From assembly GCA_045837725.1 (NCBI GenBank), contig JBEWZL010000017.1, positions 32,527 to 96,526 on the forward strand: a stretch of 64,000 nucleotides of DNA, written 5' to 3'. How positions within the stretch are numbered: position 1 is the stretch's first letter; every line of letters starts with the position of its first letter. This stretch comes from Vermamoeba vermiformis. Taxonomy: Eukaryota; Tubulinea; Echinamoebida. Made by a program: the position numbers and the translations under genes. A model generated the notes under the pieces. The model ran no database searches, was not told the origin of the DNA, and saw only the letters and a program-made list of their open reading frames with translations. This document shows, piece by piece, positions 11,387 through 23,094 of this stretch.

Positions 11387-12945
11387 TTATTTCTTGCCAT
11401 TGTCAACGTTCTTAGCGCAGTCTAATTTATGCACAGCCAAGGCCAACAATCGTTGATCGCGCCACTTACTCCATTCGGGGATCTGTGTAACGTCGTATTT
11501 GTTTCTCATAGCAGTCTCGATCTTAGTAATTGTTTCCTTGGAGATTACGCGGCTATTGTCTTCTTCTTTCAGTACGTTGTACATGCCACCCAAATAGCGC
11601 TCGCAGTAGTCTTTAACTCCTAAATAAGTAATTCGTTAGTGATCCGATCTCGCTTAGAAAATTTAAAAATGAGCTCTAGGTCATATTAATATTATATAGA
11701 GTGTAGCTTACCTTGAGGTGCGTTCAAGTCGATGGTTTGGAACGGGCCCATGAATGACCATCGCAAGCCTAAGCCGTGTGTAACAGCAGTATCGATGTCT
11801 TCAGGGCTTGCAACTCCGTCTTCAACCATTCTATAGCAAAATATAGTAAGTATAAGATATTAATATGATGGACACAATAATTGGCATTAAATAATCTTTT
11901 CTTTGCTGAGATCGGCAAGTTTGAGTTTAAAAAGAAAATTGCCTCCAGTGAAACGTTGATAATTAAATACGACTATTACCTGAATGCCTCAGCCATCAAT
12001 GCGTATTGCATACGGTTCAAAACAAAGCCATTGACCTCTTTGTACAAGACAATTGGTGCTTGACCGGCTTGTTCCATCAATGATCTGGTTTGTTGGACCA
12101 GCTCGGGGGTAGTCCAAGGCGCAGGGCAAATTTCGACTAAAGGAATAGCATAGGGAGGGTTAATCTATTAAATTAAGGCGTTAGAATCTATTCGCTTGAT
12201 CTTTGTTTATCGGCGCGTACCGGATGTGCCACCAAGCATCGTTGACGGTTCTTTAAATTCTCGGTAAATTTAGAAGCGGGAATATTTGAGGTACTGCTAG
12301 CCAGGACAGTGCTTGGATCAGCGGCAGCATCGAGCTCAGCGAAGATCTTGATCTTATGTTCCAAAACCTCAGGTACGCATTCCTAATATACGAATATGTT
12401 ACTATCAATGTATTAATTAATTTAGGGGGATTATATTACTTGAGCGTGAACAGCGCCTTTAAGTGCTTCTTTGAGATCCGTGGCCGAAGAGATTCGAGGG
12501 AAAACTTGGGCAGCAGTTTGACCGTTCAACAAGCCTAATAATAGTGCGTATATTAATATATTATAATTAATAATATTTTAGTACCATTTTGCTCGAGCAT
12601 CTTCAATTTAGCTTCAATATCGACAAAGGCATTTCGGATTTGCTCTTCAATAACGTCATAAAGGCAGACAGAATATCCAGCACGAGAGAAAATCTATAAT
12701 ATGCATGAGTTAATATGGGTACTCGCTTCAAAAAGATTTTGTAAAAAAGAAACAATGGATCAAGTCCCTTAATTCACATTTTTGATTAGCAAAGCTATGT
12801 TTACGCGTATAATCCAGCAAATAATTTTATATGAATTAAAATATTAATATTTATGTAAGATCATCGCTGATTCAATTGTTCTTACCAATGCCCAAGATCT
12901 ACCGATCAGTCCACTGCCGATAATAGTGACTTTCTTGGCTTCCAT
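11387..12945 (-). CDS. CRYL1: Lambda-crystallin / L-gulonate 3-dehydrogenase-type enzyme
   Basis: Exons 12945-12886, 12693-12585, 12534-12440, 12382-12221, 12164-11980, 11830-11712 and 11619-11387 give 320 residues, the normal size for this family. The N-terminus VTIIGSGLIGRSWA is a Rossmann NAD-binding GxGxxG motif. Further on, ASSTSNIPASKF, VAHPINPPYAIPLVE and TVTH-type GLGLRWSFMGPF segments match the 3-hydroxyacyl-CoA dehydrogenase fold and specifically the CRYL1 branch. The expected role is NAD-dependent oxidation of L-gulonate or a related hydroxy acid in the cytosol; substrate is inferred from the family. The ATG is placed immediately before the Rossmann strand. Divergent from the F-box/ARM gene, sharing about 135 bases upstream. 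Confidence 0.88.
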
Positions 12946-13080
12946 TGGTGCTAATATAATTAAGTGCTTCTTAATATATCTAAAGTGATGTTCTTTGTTG
13001 AACGGACAAAACAAACAAATTTTTTTTTGTTGAATGAATTTTCAGATCTGTTTTTGTTCTTAATCATTCGAGAGTACACG

Positions 13081-16000
13081 ATGGATACAACAATAGATTA
13101 TTTTGACCTATTATCTGACGAGGTCATCTCGCATATTGCGCAATTTTTAGACGTTGTTTCGTTGTTCAGGTTGTCAAGCACATCCAGAAGACTTTCAGTA
13201 TTCAAAGATATCAGCAATGCTCAATGGAGAAAATTCTATGCCGAACGATGGCACGTCGATGAACGTGAATTGGCCGTTTATTCCACCATGTAAGATTCTC
13301 GCATCTGAGAAAAAATTTTCTAAATTTAATTTAAATATTTGACACGCTGTAATTTGACTCGTAGTAGAGTAATCAACGAAAATTAGCATACAGAGATAAT
13401 ATTATATTAATTGCAGCGGCATTAACTCTCTTTAATTAAAGAGCGTGGCAAGATACTTACAAAACTCGGATCGAGGCTGAAAAAAGTTACATTCTCAAGA
13501 TAGAGGCAGATAGATTAATAGAGACACAAAAACAACAAGACAGCGAAAATCAAGAAGAAAAATCAGAGTCGAATACAGTTTCAATTACAAATCCAGTGAC
13601 GAACAAAACTGAGACTTGGTTCTTGCCGTCTTGCGATCCATGGTATACTTTATTGACCACCGACGATTTTGAAGCAGTCGATAATGCAATGGGACAAATA
13701 GACTTGATTTTTAGCCCTCCCTGTAAGTCGATCCGGATGTACCAAAAATTTTCTTACCACCAAGTGACTTAATTTTAATGATTTAATACTAAGATAGTAT
13801 ACCATAATGTATTAATACTAATGGATTGTAATTTAGTTACCAACGATGATATTAACCGTGAAGTAATGGCTCGACGATTTGAAATTCTTTGTACAGCGTT
13901 TACAAAACTGGCGCCAAATCATCCAAAACTTTTAACGCGCCTTCCTATATTTGAGACACTACTAGGTAATATATTTACGCAAATGGTATTTTATTAACCG
14001 TTTAATTTATTCATTTTTTGTTTCTCGAGAAAAATTTATGCAAAGTTATTTTCTTTACTAAATTAGGAAATATTATTTAGTGTCGGAGGCTTTTAAAGAC
14101 TTTGAGCGGCCAATGGGATTGGTTGGTTTATTGGCGAGTTTATTGGACATCAAAACAGATATCACTGCCTTAGACACCGCTGCTTACTGCATTTGGAGAG
14201 TGGCGCAAAGTTGTATGTTTGCAAAAATTTACATGAATTTCCTTATTTGGCAACACCTAATTGTAATTGTTAGCCCCGCTTACGATCAACGAGTTTTTTA
14301 TCGCGTTAGATATTATTCCAAAGTTGATCAATGTGATTGAAAAGTGCGATGACAATGCGGTCGTGAATTCTTGCATTGGCGCATTGACGTGGTACAAACC
14401 AAAAGGTAATTACCATATTTGGTATAATACACTTATACTGGCTCATCAGATCTTGAAACATAAATCCCGTGAAAAAAATAGTTTTTTAAAATTTTATCCA
14501 AAAATTATGCGATTAAGCAATTAGCACTAATATCCATGATAATTATGCCAGTGGTATATTTTTATTAATTTTATTTTCGTTCAGATAACCGTGTGAAGTA
14601 CTTCCAAAACGGAACTTTTCCGAAACGAATTGTGCAGTTATTGAAAGAAGTGCCTAAAACGAGCGGATTAGACTACGAATGCGTTATTAAAGTGCTATAT
14701 AAACTAGCACCTGAAAGTACGTCCTATTACCAAATAAGGAAATCTTAACAAAAAAACTAATCCACGAATTTTTTTTTTTGACACAGATGCGAAAGAGTGT
14801 TTGCAAGAAGGCATATTAGAAATATTATTTAGTATTATTCGCGGTGCTGAGACGCAAAGAAAACACATTTCTTACGCTCTTGGCGCGCTGCACAATTTTT
14901 CATTTTTTTCAGGTACCCACTTTACACCTCATCCACACTAACACTAATAATCATATATCCTTATAATTACAATCATATAATGTACTCGGGACCTATATTA
15001 TAATCGACTAATATTTGATCATATAGATGAAGTATGCTTTGCGCTATCGGGTGACGAAACATCGCTCCCGATATTGTTGAACATGCTGAGCATTAAAGGA
15101 GAGTTCGAGAAAGAAATAGTAGACTCGATATTATACGTCCTTAATGATGTGGCACTATCAGGTATGATTAATTTATTCTACTCACAACCACTAAGACCAG
15201 ATCCAACTTTTCACGAATATTTTACTAACCGTATTTATGATATTAGAGATTGGAGTTGAAAAATTGTTGGAATTAAATGCATTGGATCAATTATTGCCGC
15301 TATTGAACAGCGACAACAAGTCGTATTATTCTTCGATTTATAACGTACTCAACGGATCTGTTGACTTCTCCAACATGAACGGTACGATACCAAATACAAT
15401 AATAATAATATTTAACATACTACGATCAGTATTAATGCATATTAACCACAAAAATGTGCCTGTAATTTCGGCTTTGTTTTAAAGTTTCATTGATCTAACG
15501 ACATTTTTGCAGGATTTTTGCCCGAAGTTACGGCTAAAATTACACCGTATTTCCAAACACTGGTCGATCATTGGGACGTACCTACATCACGTGCATCGGC
15601 GAATAACTTTTGGTTGACTTACACATGCGGTACGTGAAAAATTGGTATATTATGTTAGGAGAACTAATAGGGTTAATATTTCTATAGCAACATCTCCTCC
15701 ACGAGAAGTTTCCAAGAAATTGATCGAAAAAGTGATGAAACAATTACAAGTCGAAAAACGATTGGACTTCAAGCGCGACATTGTCATGTTATTGGCCAAC
15801 ACCGTAGAAGTCGATAGTACGTCAAATTTATCAGTTTTATTATAGCCGGCGGCTGCTAACTACTCCACCTATTTTTAGAACTGGCATTTGAAGGCTTGAA
15901 TTTGACTAATTTGTATAAGTTCTTGTCGGACAATCTCGTGACACACGACAGCGAGAAAGAAAAAGCTGAAATGATGAAATTAGAGATTGAAAAAATGTAC

Positions 16001-16830
16001 GAACAAGCTGCTCTTCGAAGAAATAACGAGTTGTTCGGTGAAGATTCGGGCCCGAGTAATTTAATGACCGATGTTGATGCCGGTCAAACATTGACACCTG
16101 TCGACGTGTCAAACCAAGATGTTGACATGAAAGACGTCAATCAGAACCAGCAACAGAAAGACGATGACGAGGAGAACAGCGAAGAAGAAGTTGTGGACAC
16201 AGACATGCCTTGGCCGCTCAGTCTTTTGGCTTATTTGATGCAGTTCGGTACGTGAAATTTGAAAAACTTTTTCAGTACTATATAACGTTAGAAATAACTG
16301 GGTTTCCTAATGTGACTTTCGCCACAGAGGAGCTCAAACAATTGGCCGTAAAAGATACCAAGTTACTGAACAAAATGTTGGCACTCTACCACGACAAACA
16401 ACAACGGCTTGAGAGTCACTTCTTGGTCGTGTTTTTCTGGTCTAATCTAACCAATATCCCTGGTAAGATATGGTATACCTAAGGCCGACAAGTATATTCT
16501 AATTACCAAATATGGCAAGGTTGGGATCAAACTGAAGCGCTCGAGTGTATCGAAGACTTTGCTATGCAAGCGATGTGGAACATGCGTTGGTCGTTCATGT
16601 TCAGCTACATTGACCCCTACATGCACTTCTTTAAGAAAGATAATCCCACGCCAATAGTTATCTTAGCTTCTTGGTTCATTGCGCACATGTCCACTACTGA
16701 ACCAGGACGAAAAGGCTGTCAGAAACTGGATCCGAACACCATTAAGTGGATGGACACCTACCCTCATTCACGCGTAGAATTCAATATGACCCAATTCCAT
16801 AAAAATATGCAAAAGAAGTCACGTAAATAA
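13081..16830 (+). CDS. F-box protein with armadillo/importin-alpha-like repeats
   Basis: Fourteen exons (13081-13289, 13442-13722, 13837-13965, 14081-14212, 14274-14405, 14585-14716, 14787-14912, 15027-15161, 15247-15381, 15513-15629, 15688-15816, 15879-16247, 16328-16462, 16520-16830) give 823 residues with all phases in agreement. An F-box lies at residues 8-55 (LLSDEVISHIAQFL, SSTSRRLSVF). From about residue 165 on, the chain is a series of roughly 44-residue helical repeats such as TAAYCIWRVAQS, VVNSCIGALTWY and HISYALGALHNFS, which resemble ARM repeats of importin alpha and beta-catenin. Nine internal exons are 117-135 nt long and nearly all introns are phase 1, so exons and repeats coincide. 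An acidic EENSEEEVVD segment interrupts the array near residue 590. Expected role: an SCF substrate receptor that binds targets through the ARM surface. Orthology is not claimed. Confidence 0.8.
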
Positions 16831-16904
16831 ATCTCAAAAGGTTGATGTAAATGCACATTTATGTACAGATTTTGCTCGATCGACGCCCTTCGGTTGTTTG
16901 GATC

Positions 16905-19900
16905 TTACGCGTAATTAAATGACGAAGGGTGATTGCCTTTAGAGCAGCATTGACCGTTCTTGCCATCAGTAATCAACCATTGGATAGTGTTCCATGTCTT
17001 GCACTTGCCACAACGAACCTAAAAAATAAAAATTAGATCCAGATCCAAAAAGTTGTAAGTTTGAGTCTTTGGCGTAACAATACAGCGGTAAAATCATAAT
17101 ATGCGATCAAAAAGCAAAAAAGTAAAGAGCACAACACCTCCGATTCCCAGGTAGTCTCCTACCCCAGTACTAAGAAGGCCTGAACAAGCTTAACTTCGCT
17201 GATCGGACGGGAAGCGGTGCATTCTTGTTAGTGTGGTCGTGCCCGAGACGCTTTGCAACATCGTGTTCGGGTCACTACTTCCACAACATAACAAGAACGC
17301 GTTCCCTCCTCCCGTACGCGAAAGATAGCTTCTTTGTTCAGATCCACATCCGATGTTAAAGTGTCACTTTAGATTTAGAACTTACCTTCGATTCTTTGAG
17401 ATAAGCCAATTCAGCTTCGTATTTGCCAATCTTGTCGCTCAGACCGATCAAGTGCTCGCTCATCATTTGCAACTGACCCTCGTAGTTGGTACGAGTCGTA
17501 TCCAGATCTTCTTGCGTATGTTTTTGCTTAGCAGAGAGTTGTTCAAGTTCTTTTTCTTTCAATTCTCTTTCATTCATCATTTGCTTAAGCTTCTCTTCGA
17601 GACTTTGTTTCTTCTTGAACAGATCCATTGCTTTTTTATCGGCAACTTGAAGCTGAGAAATATATTGATTGTATTTCTCTTCGTAATATTTTTTCAACTC
17701 TTCTTCTCGCTTCTTATCATCTTCCGATAAGTTCAATGACTAAATAAAACACCGGATTAATTTTCAGTGAAACAAACTCGTTGTGGATCTTACGTTTGAT
17801 TGTTTGCCAGCTTCGTCCATAACAGTCAGATTCCAGCCATTTTGTTTTGGAACTTCCGAGCTCGCCTTTGGTAAGGTATTCTAAAAATAGAAATAAAGCT
17901 CGTTAATATCACTGTTAGCGGATGTGGCCCAAAGTCCATGACTCACCGTGGGTTCGGGTGTGGCTTGCTGTTGATTTCCGAAGAAGTCAAGCAGGGCCTG
18001 TTCAGCTGTTGGTGCACCAGTAACATTGTTAGCAGGTACAATCGGTCGCGGGACTTGAGGGCTAGGCTGTGCTGAAGAGACGTTGGATCCGGTCAGCAGA
18101 TCATTTGAGAACGGATCGAAGACCATTGAGCTGTGACGCGACGACAGTGATGTGTTTGTCGTAGAGAGTGGCGACTATACGAATATTAGTAAGTATTCGA
18201 CGCTAGAGGAACAAATGTATGCTGGAAAAATTGTGCAAGATCTGCTACTCCGAGCGGATCCACGAACTCAAGATCTACAAAAGATTGAATATTGGAATTA
18301 GGGTTACTTACGGTAGCAGTAGAAGGAGTATCAAAGTCCATAAATGAGATCAAGTCAGGTTGGATCTGAGGCACGACAGGGGACGGTTCTGACTTTTTGG
18401 CGGGTTGATCCAAGGTAGCAAAATCAATTAAACCTTCGTTAATAGTACCACTAGTCTTAAGCGTATTAGGCTCTTCACCATTATCGGGACTAGCTTGATG
18501 ATCTTGCTTCTCGGATGCGTTTTGTTGATCGGCAGCAGGACGAGGAGTGTTGTTCAAACTTTGAGCAGCCGATAGGGCAGTATTAGCACTGATCAAATTG
18601 TTCTTCAAATCAACAATTTGTTGGTCTTTAGCTTTGCTCTTGTTAATCTCTTCTTGGTACAAAGTTGTCTAAAGAAAAAATTAGGTTAAAAATAAAATTG
18701 ATAAAATTTTGTAACGGAACTTACACTTTGTTGCAATTTCTTTCTAGTATCAGCAAGCTCCGCCAACAACTCATTTAATTGCGATTGTTTAGCATTGAAC
18801 GAGTCCTGTTGAAAATTCATTCGTTATTATGGCGTACTCTGATAATGAATATTAAACGTACTCTAGAGGCCGAGAGATCTTCGATTAATTTTTGTTTTTC
18901 TTGGACTAACTTCTGGATCTCGCTGTTTAAGCTCTCAATCGTAACTTTGAACTTGGCATTCTGTTCTAACAGCTCTTTAATAGTCTCAACGTGCTGCAAT
19001 TGTTCTTCGTATGAGATTGAAGGTCGCTCGGGTATCTCATTAATATTTTGAAGGAACTTCGACGATCGTTTTTGAAGATCCGCGATCTCGAACTGACCTT
19101 GCTCGTATTTTACCTTCATCGCTGTTAGTATACTCTTGTATATTATGCCACTATATTCCTTACATTTACTCCACGAACCAGGAAGTGACCAGGCGTAACT
19201 AGCAATTCACACAGGGTGGTAATGGATGTGCTGAAGTTGTCTACCAAGTACGTCAGATCCATCAAGATAAATTACGCGAGTTTGGAATTTACCTAATTGG
19301 GCAACTATTCTTGACAGATTAGAAATGATGGTATTATTGATCTTCTTCACGTCTCCCATAATAAACAGGTCGCTTTGTTCCGCTTTCACTTGGATCGTGT
19401 ATTGCGCGTGCATTTCTGAAGTGGCAATAATTAGTATAGTCCGATCGAGTACATGTATCGAACGTACCTCTCAAGTTGTTTAAAATCACGGTCAATTGGG
19501 ATTGGAACTGCTTTACGATGGGCAGCAGCTTGACTCGATTTACAATATTATCGTCAGCTAAAAATAGCAAGTGTCAATTGAATTTCCTTAGTGTAGCATA
19601 ACCGTGATGATATTACTTGGGAACATGTTAATTAGGACTTGAAGGAGCTTGTCAAGATTGTTTGCGAGCTGTTTGTAGGTCAAAGCCAATGCCTCGCTAG
19701 ATCGCTGTTGCTCTTCATTTTCCTCGGCTTTAACGTTCTCTTGGAACCTATTTAATTCATCGTATCATTATAATAGATCTCGGAGTAACTATTATCCTAT
19801 TCAATACCTCTTTTGTTCACTCGTGCAAAGGTTTTGGAATGACAAGACTAAAGTTCTAAAGTTCTCGATAATTGCTTTCTATAAAAGGTTATTCCTTATT

Positions 19901-21938
19901 AGTACATGTGTCACGTGGTAAATTGAAATCGGGATTTAATTTGTTACGTACGTTCTCCGCTGCGTTTAGATACTGTTTTGTGCGCAACTTATCAACAGCC
20001 AATTTAAAGCTGTTTAATACTGGATCGAAGTACTTTTTGTGGCCTGAGATAATATCTGCGCTCTAATCCCGAAAAGAATAATGAGAATGCGGTTTTGGGG
20101 TCGTGGGGGTATCACATATAATGAATCCACAAACTGGACGGGAAGGTTTCCTTACCTTTTTGTTCAAAGCTTTGATCTCTTCGCTGACAGGTTTATCGGG
20201 GATTTCAATGAGCAATCTTTCGGCTTGCGCGGTGTGGAAGTCAATGAACGACTTGAAGATGGACTCCAAGGATCTAAACCCACTTTCGATCGTTTCGACA
20301 CGCTGTACCTATTAAATAACATTAATTAGTAGGGACGTTGGAGGTGTTGATCGAGATATAGGTATATTTTTCGTAGGAGCTAACTCCGTGGATCAGATCC
20401 CTAGATCACATTACTTACATCCACACTTGAATCGAAAGTTGGAACGTTCCGTTGATTGAAAATTGAATTTTTGGTGTCATCGAACAAGATTTTTCGCCCG
20501 ATAATCTCCCGGGAGCTCTCCAAGTCACTCGTCAATTTTTGTTGAACTTTCGTCATGGCGTGTTCCCTCTCGCTCATTAATTGTTTTGTTCTATATAATA
20601 GTATTAGATAAGGCACTGTTAAGCATTATACGCGATTTGATGGCTATTTAATGCCAAGGGTAGCGTTAAACTGCCGGTTCACAGACTTTCATGAACTGCA
20701 TCCGGCTAATAATTTTAAAACGAAAATTATTTCTTGCACAATAATTGCACACGTGCTTCTAATTTTAAACGATTTGTACGTGCACCGGAATGCGAGTAAC
20801 TTCAGAACTTGCCTAACTAGTGAATCGGCCAAGTGATCGAGTTTCATATTCAACTCGTTGTTATTCTCCATTAATTTTTCTACGGTGCTTTTATGTTGGT
20901 TCTTCGCATCCTCAAAATCTTCAGTTTGTTTTTGCAAATCTTTCTTCAACTTGTCCATTTTTTGTTGTAACATGGTCGTAGTTTGGTCATGCAACTTTTT
21001 ACTCTCCGTAATAGAATGGTGAAGTTCCTCTGAAATAAACGAGTGGGATCAGATCGGAATTTGCATGGGATTTGATTTAAAATAGTTATTACGGTCGTAT
21101 ATATGTATATTAAATTTACCATTCTCGTGGATCTTCTTTTGTAACTCTTCCGTTAGAATATCGATTTCATCTTTCTTCTTTTGAAGCTCTTGTTTGGCGC
21201 CACCAGAGAACCAACCGCCGCCGCTTGATTTACTTTTCTCCTTCAAAAGTACATATTAGGCGTCGGCACATACATGGGTATAATAGTTATATAGTATAAT
21301 GATACGTTGTTAGTTTGGAAACTTTCTGAGATCTTCGTGGATCGAGCAAGAACCGACGAAGAAATTTCGTTCAAATAAGGTATCTTGACGTATAACAATG
21401 GCTCACATAATAATAACTTACTTCTTGAATAGTTGTTTGCAAAGCGGTAACTTTTTTGGTTAATTGTGTGTTGTTAAAGGTCAGAATGTCATTCTCTTCT
21501 AAGGCTGCCCGAAGCTTAATTTCTTTTTCTTTCAAATTCGCTTCTAATTGTTGATTTTTTTGTTGTTCCTAAAATACACGTTAAAAGCTAAATTATTTTG
21601 CTCGATCAGGTAGTATGACCTGCGGTTATTACCAAAATTGCGAAAAAAAGATACAATATTTTTAATAATTACCTGTACGAATGCTTTCTTTAATATAGCA
21701 TTTTGGGTCTTAATTCGTGATAGTTCTTTCACTAATTTTTCTGCGGTGTCCAGATCGCCTGTATAACGACACCTTAATTATTTCTATACTTTACTCATGT
21801 TCTTTTAATATTTTTAAAGCTGCAATATTATAGGAGCATTTAATAACGAAAGCGAAATTTGAAAAAATCGAAAAAAAATTTCTAGCCACATCCGCGACGA
21901 ATATCAACGTGTACTTACCGCTATTATTTTCTTCCATT
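16905..21938 (-). CDS. PPP1R21: PPP1R21-like coiled-coil protein (FERRY-complex subunit homologue)
   Basis: Twenty exons from 21938-21920 to 17018-16905 give about 1,000 residues. Recognition rests on several stretches shared with animal PPP1R21: RIKTQNAILKKAFV (KLRAQ-type start), LQKKIHENEELH, ILFDDTKNSIFNQRNVP, FIDFHTAQAERL and the C-terminal TRTNYEGQLQMMSEHL. PPP1R21 is a core part of the FERRY complex, a Rab5 effector on early endosomes linked to mRNA transport. The middle is coiled coil; residues around 650-840 are Ser/Pro/Gln-rich. The last exon adds VRCGKCKTWN and GQCCSKGNHPSSFNYA, a likely zinc-binding tail absent from the human protein as I know it. One intron (20812-20591) has a GC donor. 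The junction at 19618/19557 is off by one base unless an internal acceptor is used. The last intron holds a 5S rRNA gene. Confidence 0.85.
17116..17121 (-). terminator. Pol III T-run terminator of the 5S gene
   Basis: Six consecutive T on the minus strand just downstream of the 5S 3' end, the usual RNA polymerase III stop signal. Confidence 0.75.
17127..17244 (-). rRNA. 5S ribosomal RNA gene inside an intron
   Basis: The minus strand reads as a complete 118-nt 5S rRNA. Helix I forms perfectly, with G-U pairs, between the 5' end GGGCACGAC and the 3' end GUUGUGCUC. The internal promoter/box C region is present (GAAGTTAAGC) and the loop E/helix IV region reads AGTACTGGGGTAGGAGAC then CTACCTGGGAAT, as in eukaryotic 5S. 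Six thymidines follow six bases after the 3' end. The gene lies in the same orientation as, and entirely within, the last intron of the PPP1R21-like gene (17385-17019). RNA polymerase III should transcribe it from its internal promoter. No second copy was seen in the window. Confidence 0.93.
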
Positions 21939-22276
21939 ATGTTCTTGCGCTAATTTAATATTATAAGCTGCAACTTAACGAATCCAAGATTTTCTTTGAT
22001 CAACCCGAAATTTAACTTACTCCAAATGCTTTAGATGTGATATGCCATGATACAATAAATAACTACTTGTGGTGGCTAATCGATAGGCCTCAATTAAATT
22101 TGAATTACCGGCAAAATTTTAGTTCTTCAATTCAACCATAGCGCAAAACAACAGCTCAATAGACCGGAATCCAAATGCATCCAACCCTCCGTAACGTTTG
22201 GTAAGGCTCTCAACGGCACACAATCGGCGATTGCGGTTGATTGGAATTGGTACTGCGGTTAGTTTCCGTGAAAAGA

Positions 22277-22620
22277 ATGTCACGAGCTTACTTCAACCTT
22301 TCAGAAAGAGATAATTATCTGGTGAGTTCGGGCAATTTTTTAAAATTAGTACAACTTTTAGTGCGTTCGATTTTGCCTAATTTTGTAAAATTTAGATCTT
22401 ACATTCGAGCAATTATTTTACGAGAGACTTCATGGCTTTATTGTATCTTGTGCCATACTATCAACGCTCGGGCATTTTTTAGGACCGATTTTAGATTCAA
22501 AGCTTTTCTGAAATCGAAGCACAAGTGGTTGATCTGATTTTGTTTTTTTTTCTGCAGGCTTGCCGACACTTGGCAATTAGTGGTTCTTGGCACGTTGTCA
22601 ACTTGGCAGCGGAAAAGTAG
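22277..22620 (+). CDS. Possible two-exon micropeptide gene (35 residues)
   Basis: ATG at 22277 opens MSRAYFNLSERDNYL up to a good GTGAGT donor (22321). A polypyrimidine-rich TTTTTCTGCAG acceptor ends at 22557, and the next exon reads ACRHLAISGSWHVVNLAAEK before TAG at 22620. Splice signals are strong and the phase agrees. No family is recognised and the product is very short, so this could be the 5' part of an untranslated leader or simply chance. It lies between two divergently spaced genes with no obvious relation to either. Confidence 0.25.
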
Positions 22621-23094
22621 CGCGCTATCAGTGAAACATTGAATGGGACATGTTCCTAAAGATTGCTCATTATTCCTGAGCTCATCGCCTGATTACGAAA
22701 TCGATCCTTTAAAGGTTGCATATGGTCAGAGTAAGATCAAGTACTATCCTCACGAGCGTTTAAACATTGTCTCGTGTTGCGGGATAATAGGCTTAGTAAA
22801 TTTGTTACTTTTATTATGAATCACAACATGCGGTCAAACGCCGCTATCGACCTCCTTTAGCTCTATTTCACTAGTTTTTCTCAAATATGACACTAATATC
22901 TCTCACTTAGCATAATGCGACCGTCGATATCGCTGGGAAAGTTGCTTGATTTTAGGGGTAGACTTTTACTAAAAATGGAAATGGCAGCGCAAAATAAAAG
23001 AAGAACTGGACTCCCTTTATTTTATTCTGTCACTCGTTCGCGAGATAAACACCACACGAGACAACTAAACTGAAAAGTACTCGAAAAGAAGAAG
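22621..23094. other. Intergenic stretch upstream of the orphan gene
   Basis: About 470 bases. A few short open stretches exist (for example from an ATG at 22639 to a possible GTAAGA donor near 22732), but none has a recognisable product. The rest is A+T-rich and probably holds the promoter of the gene starting at 23095. Confidence 0.4.
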
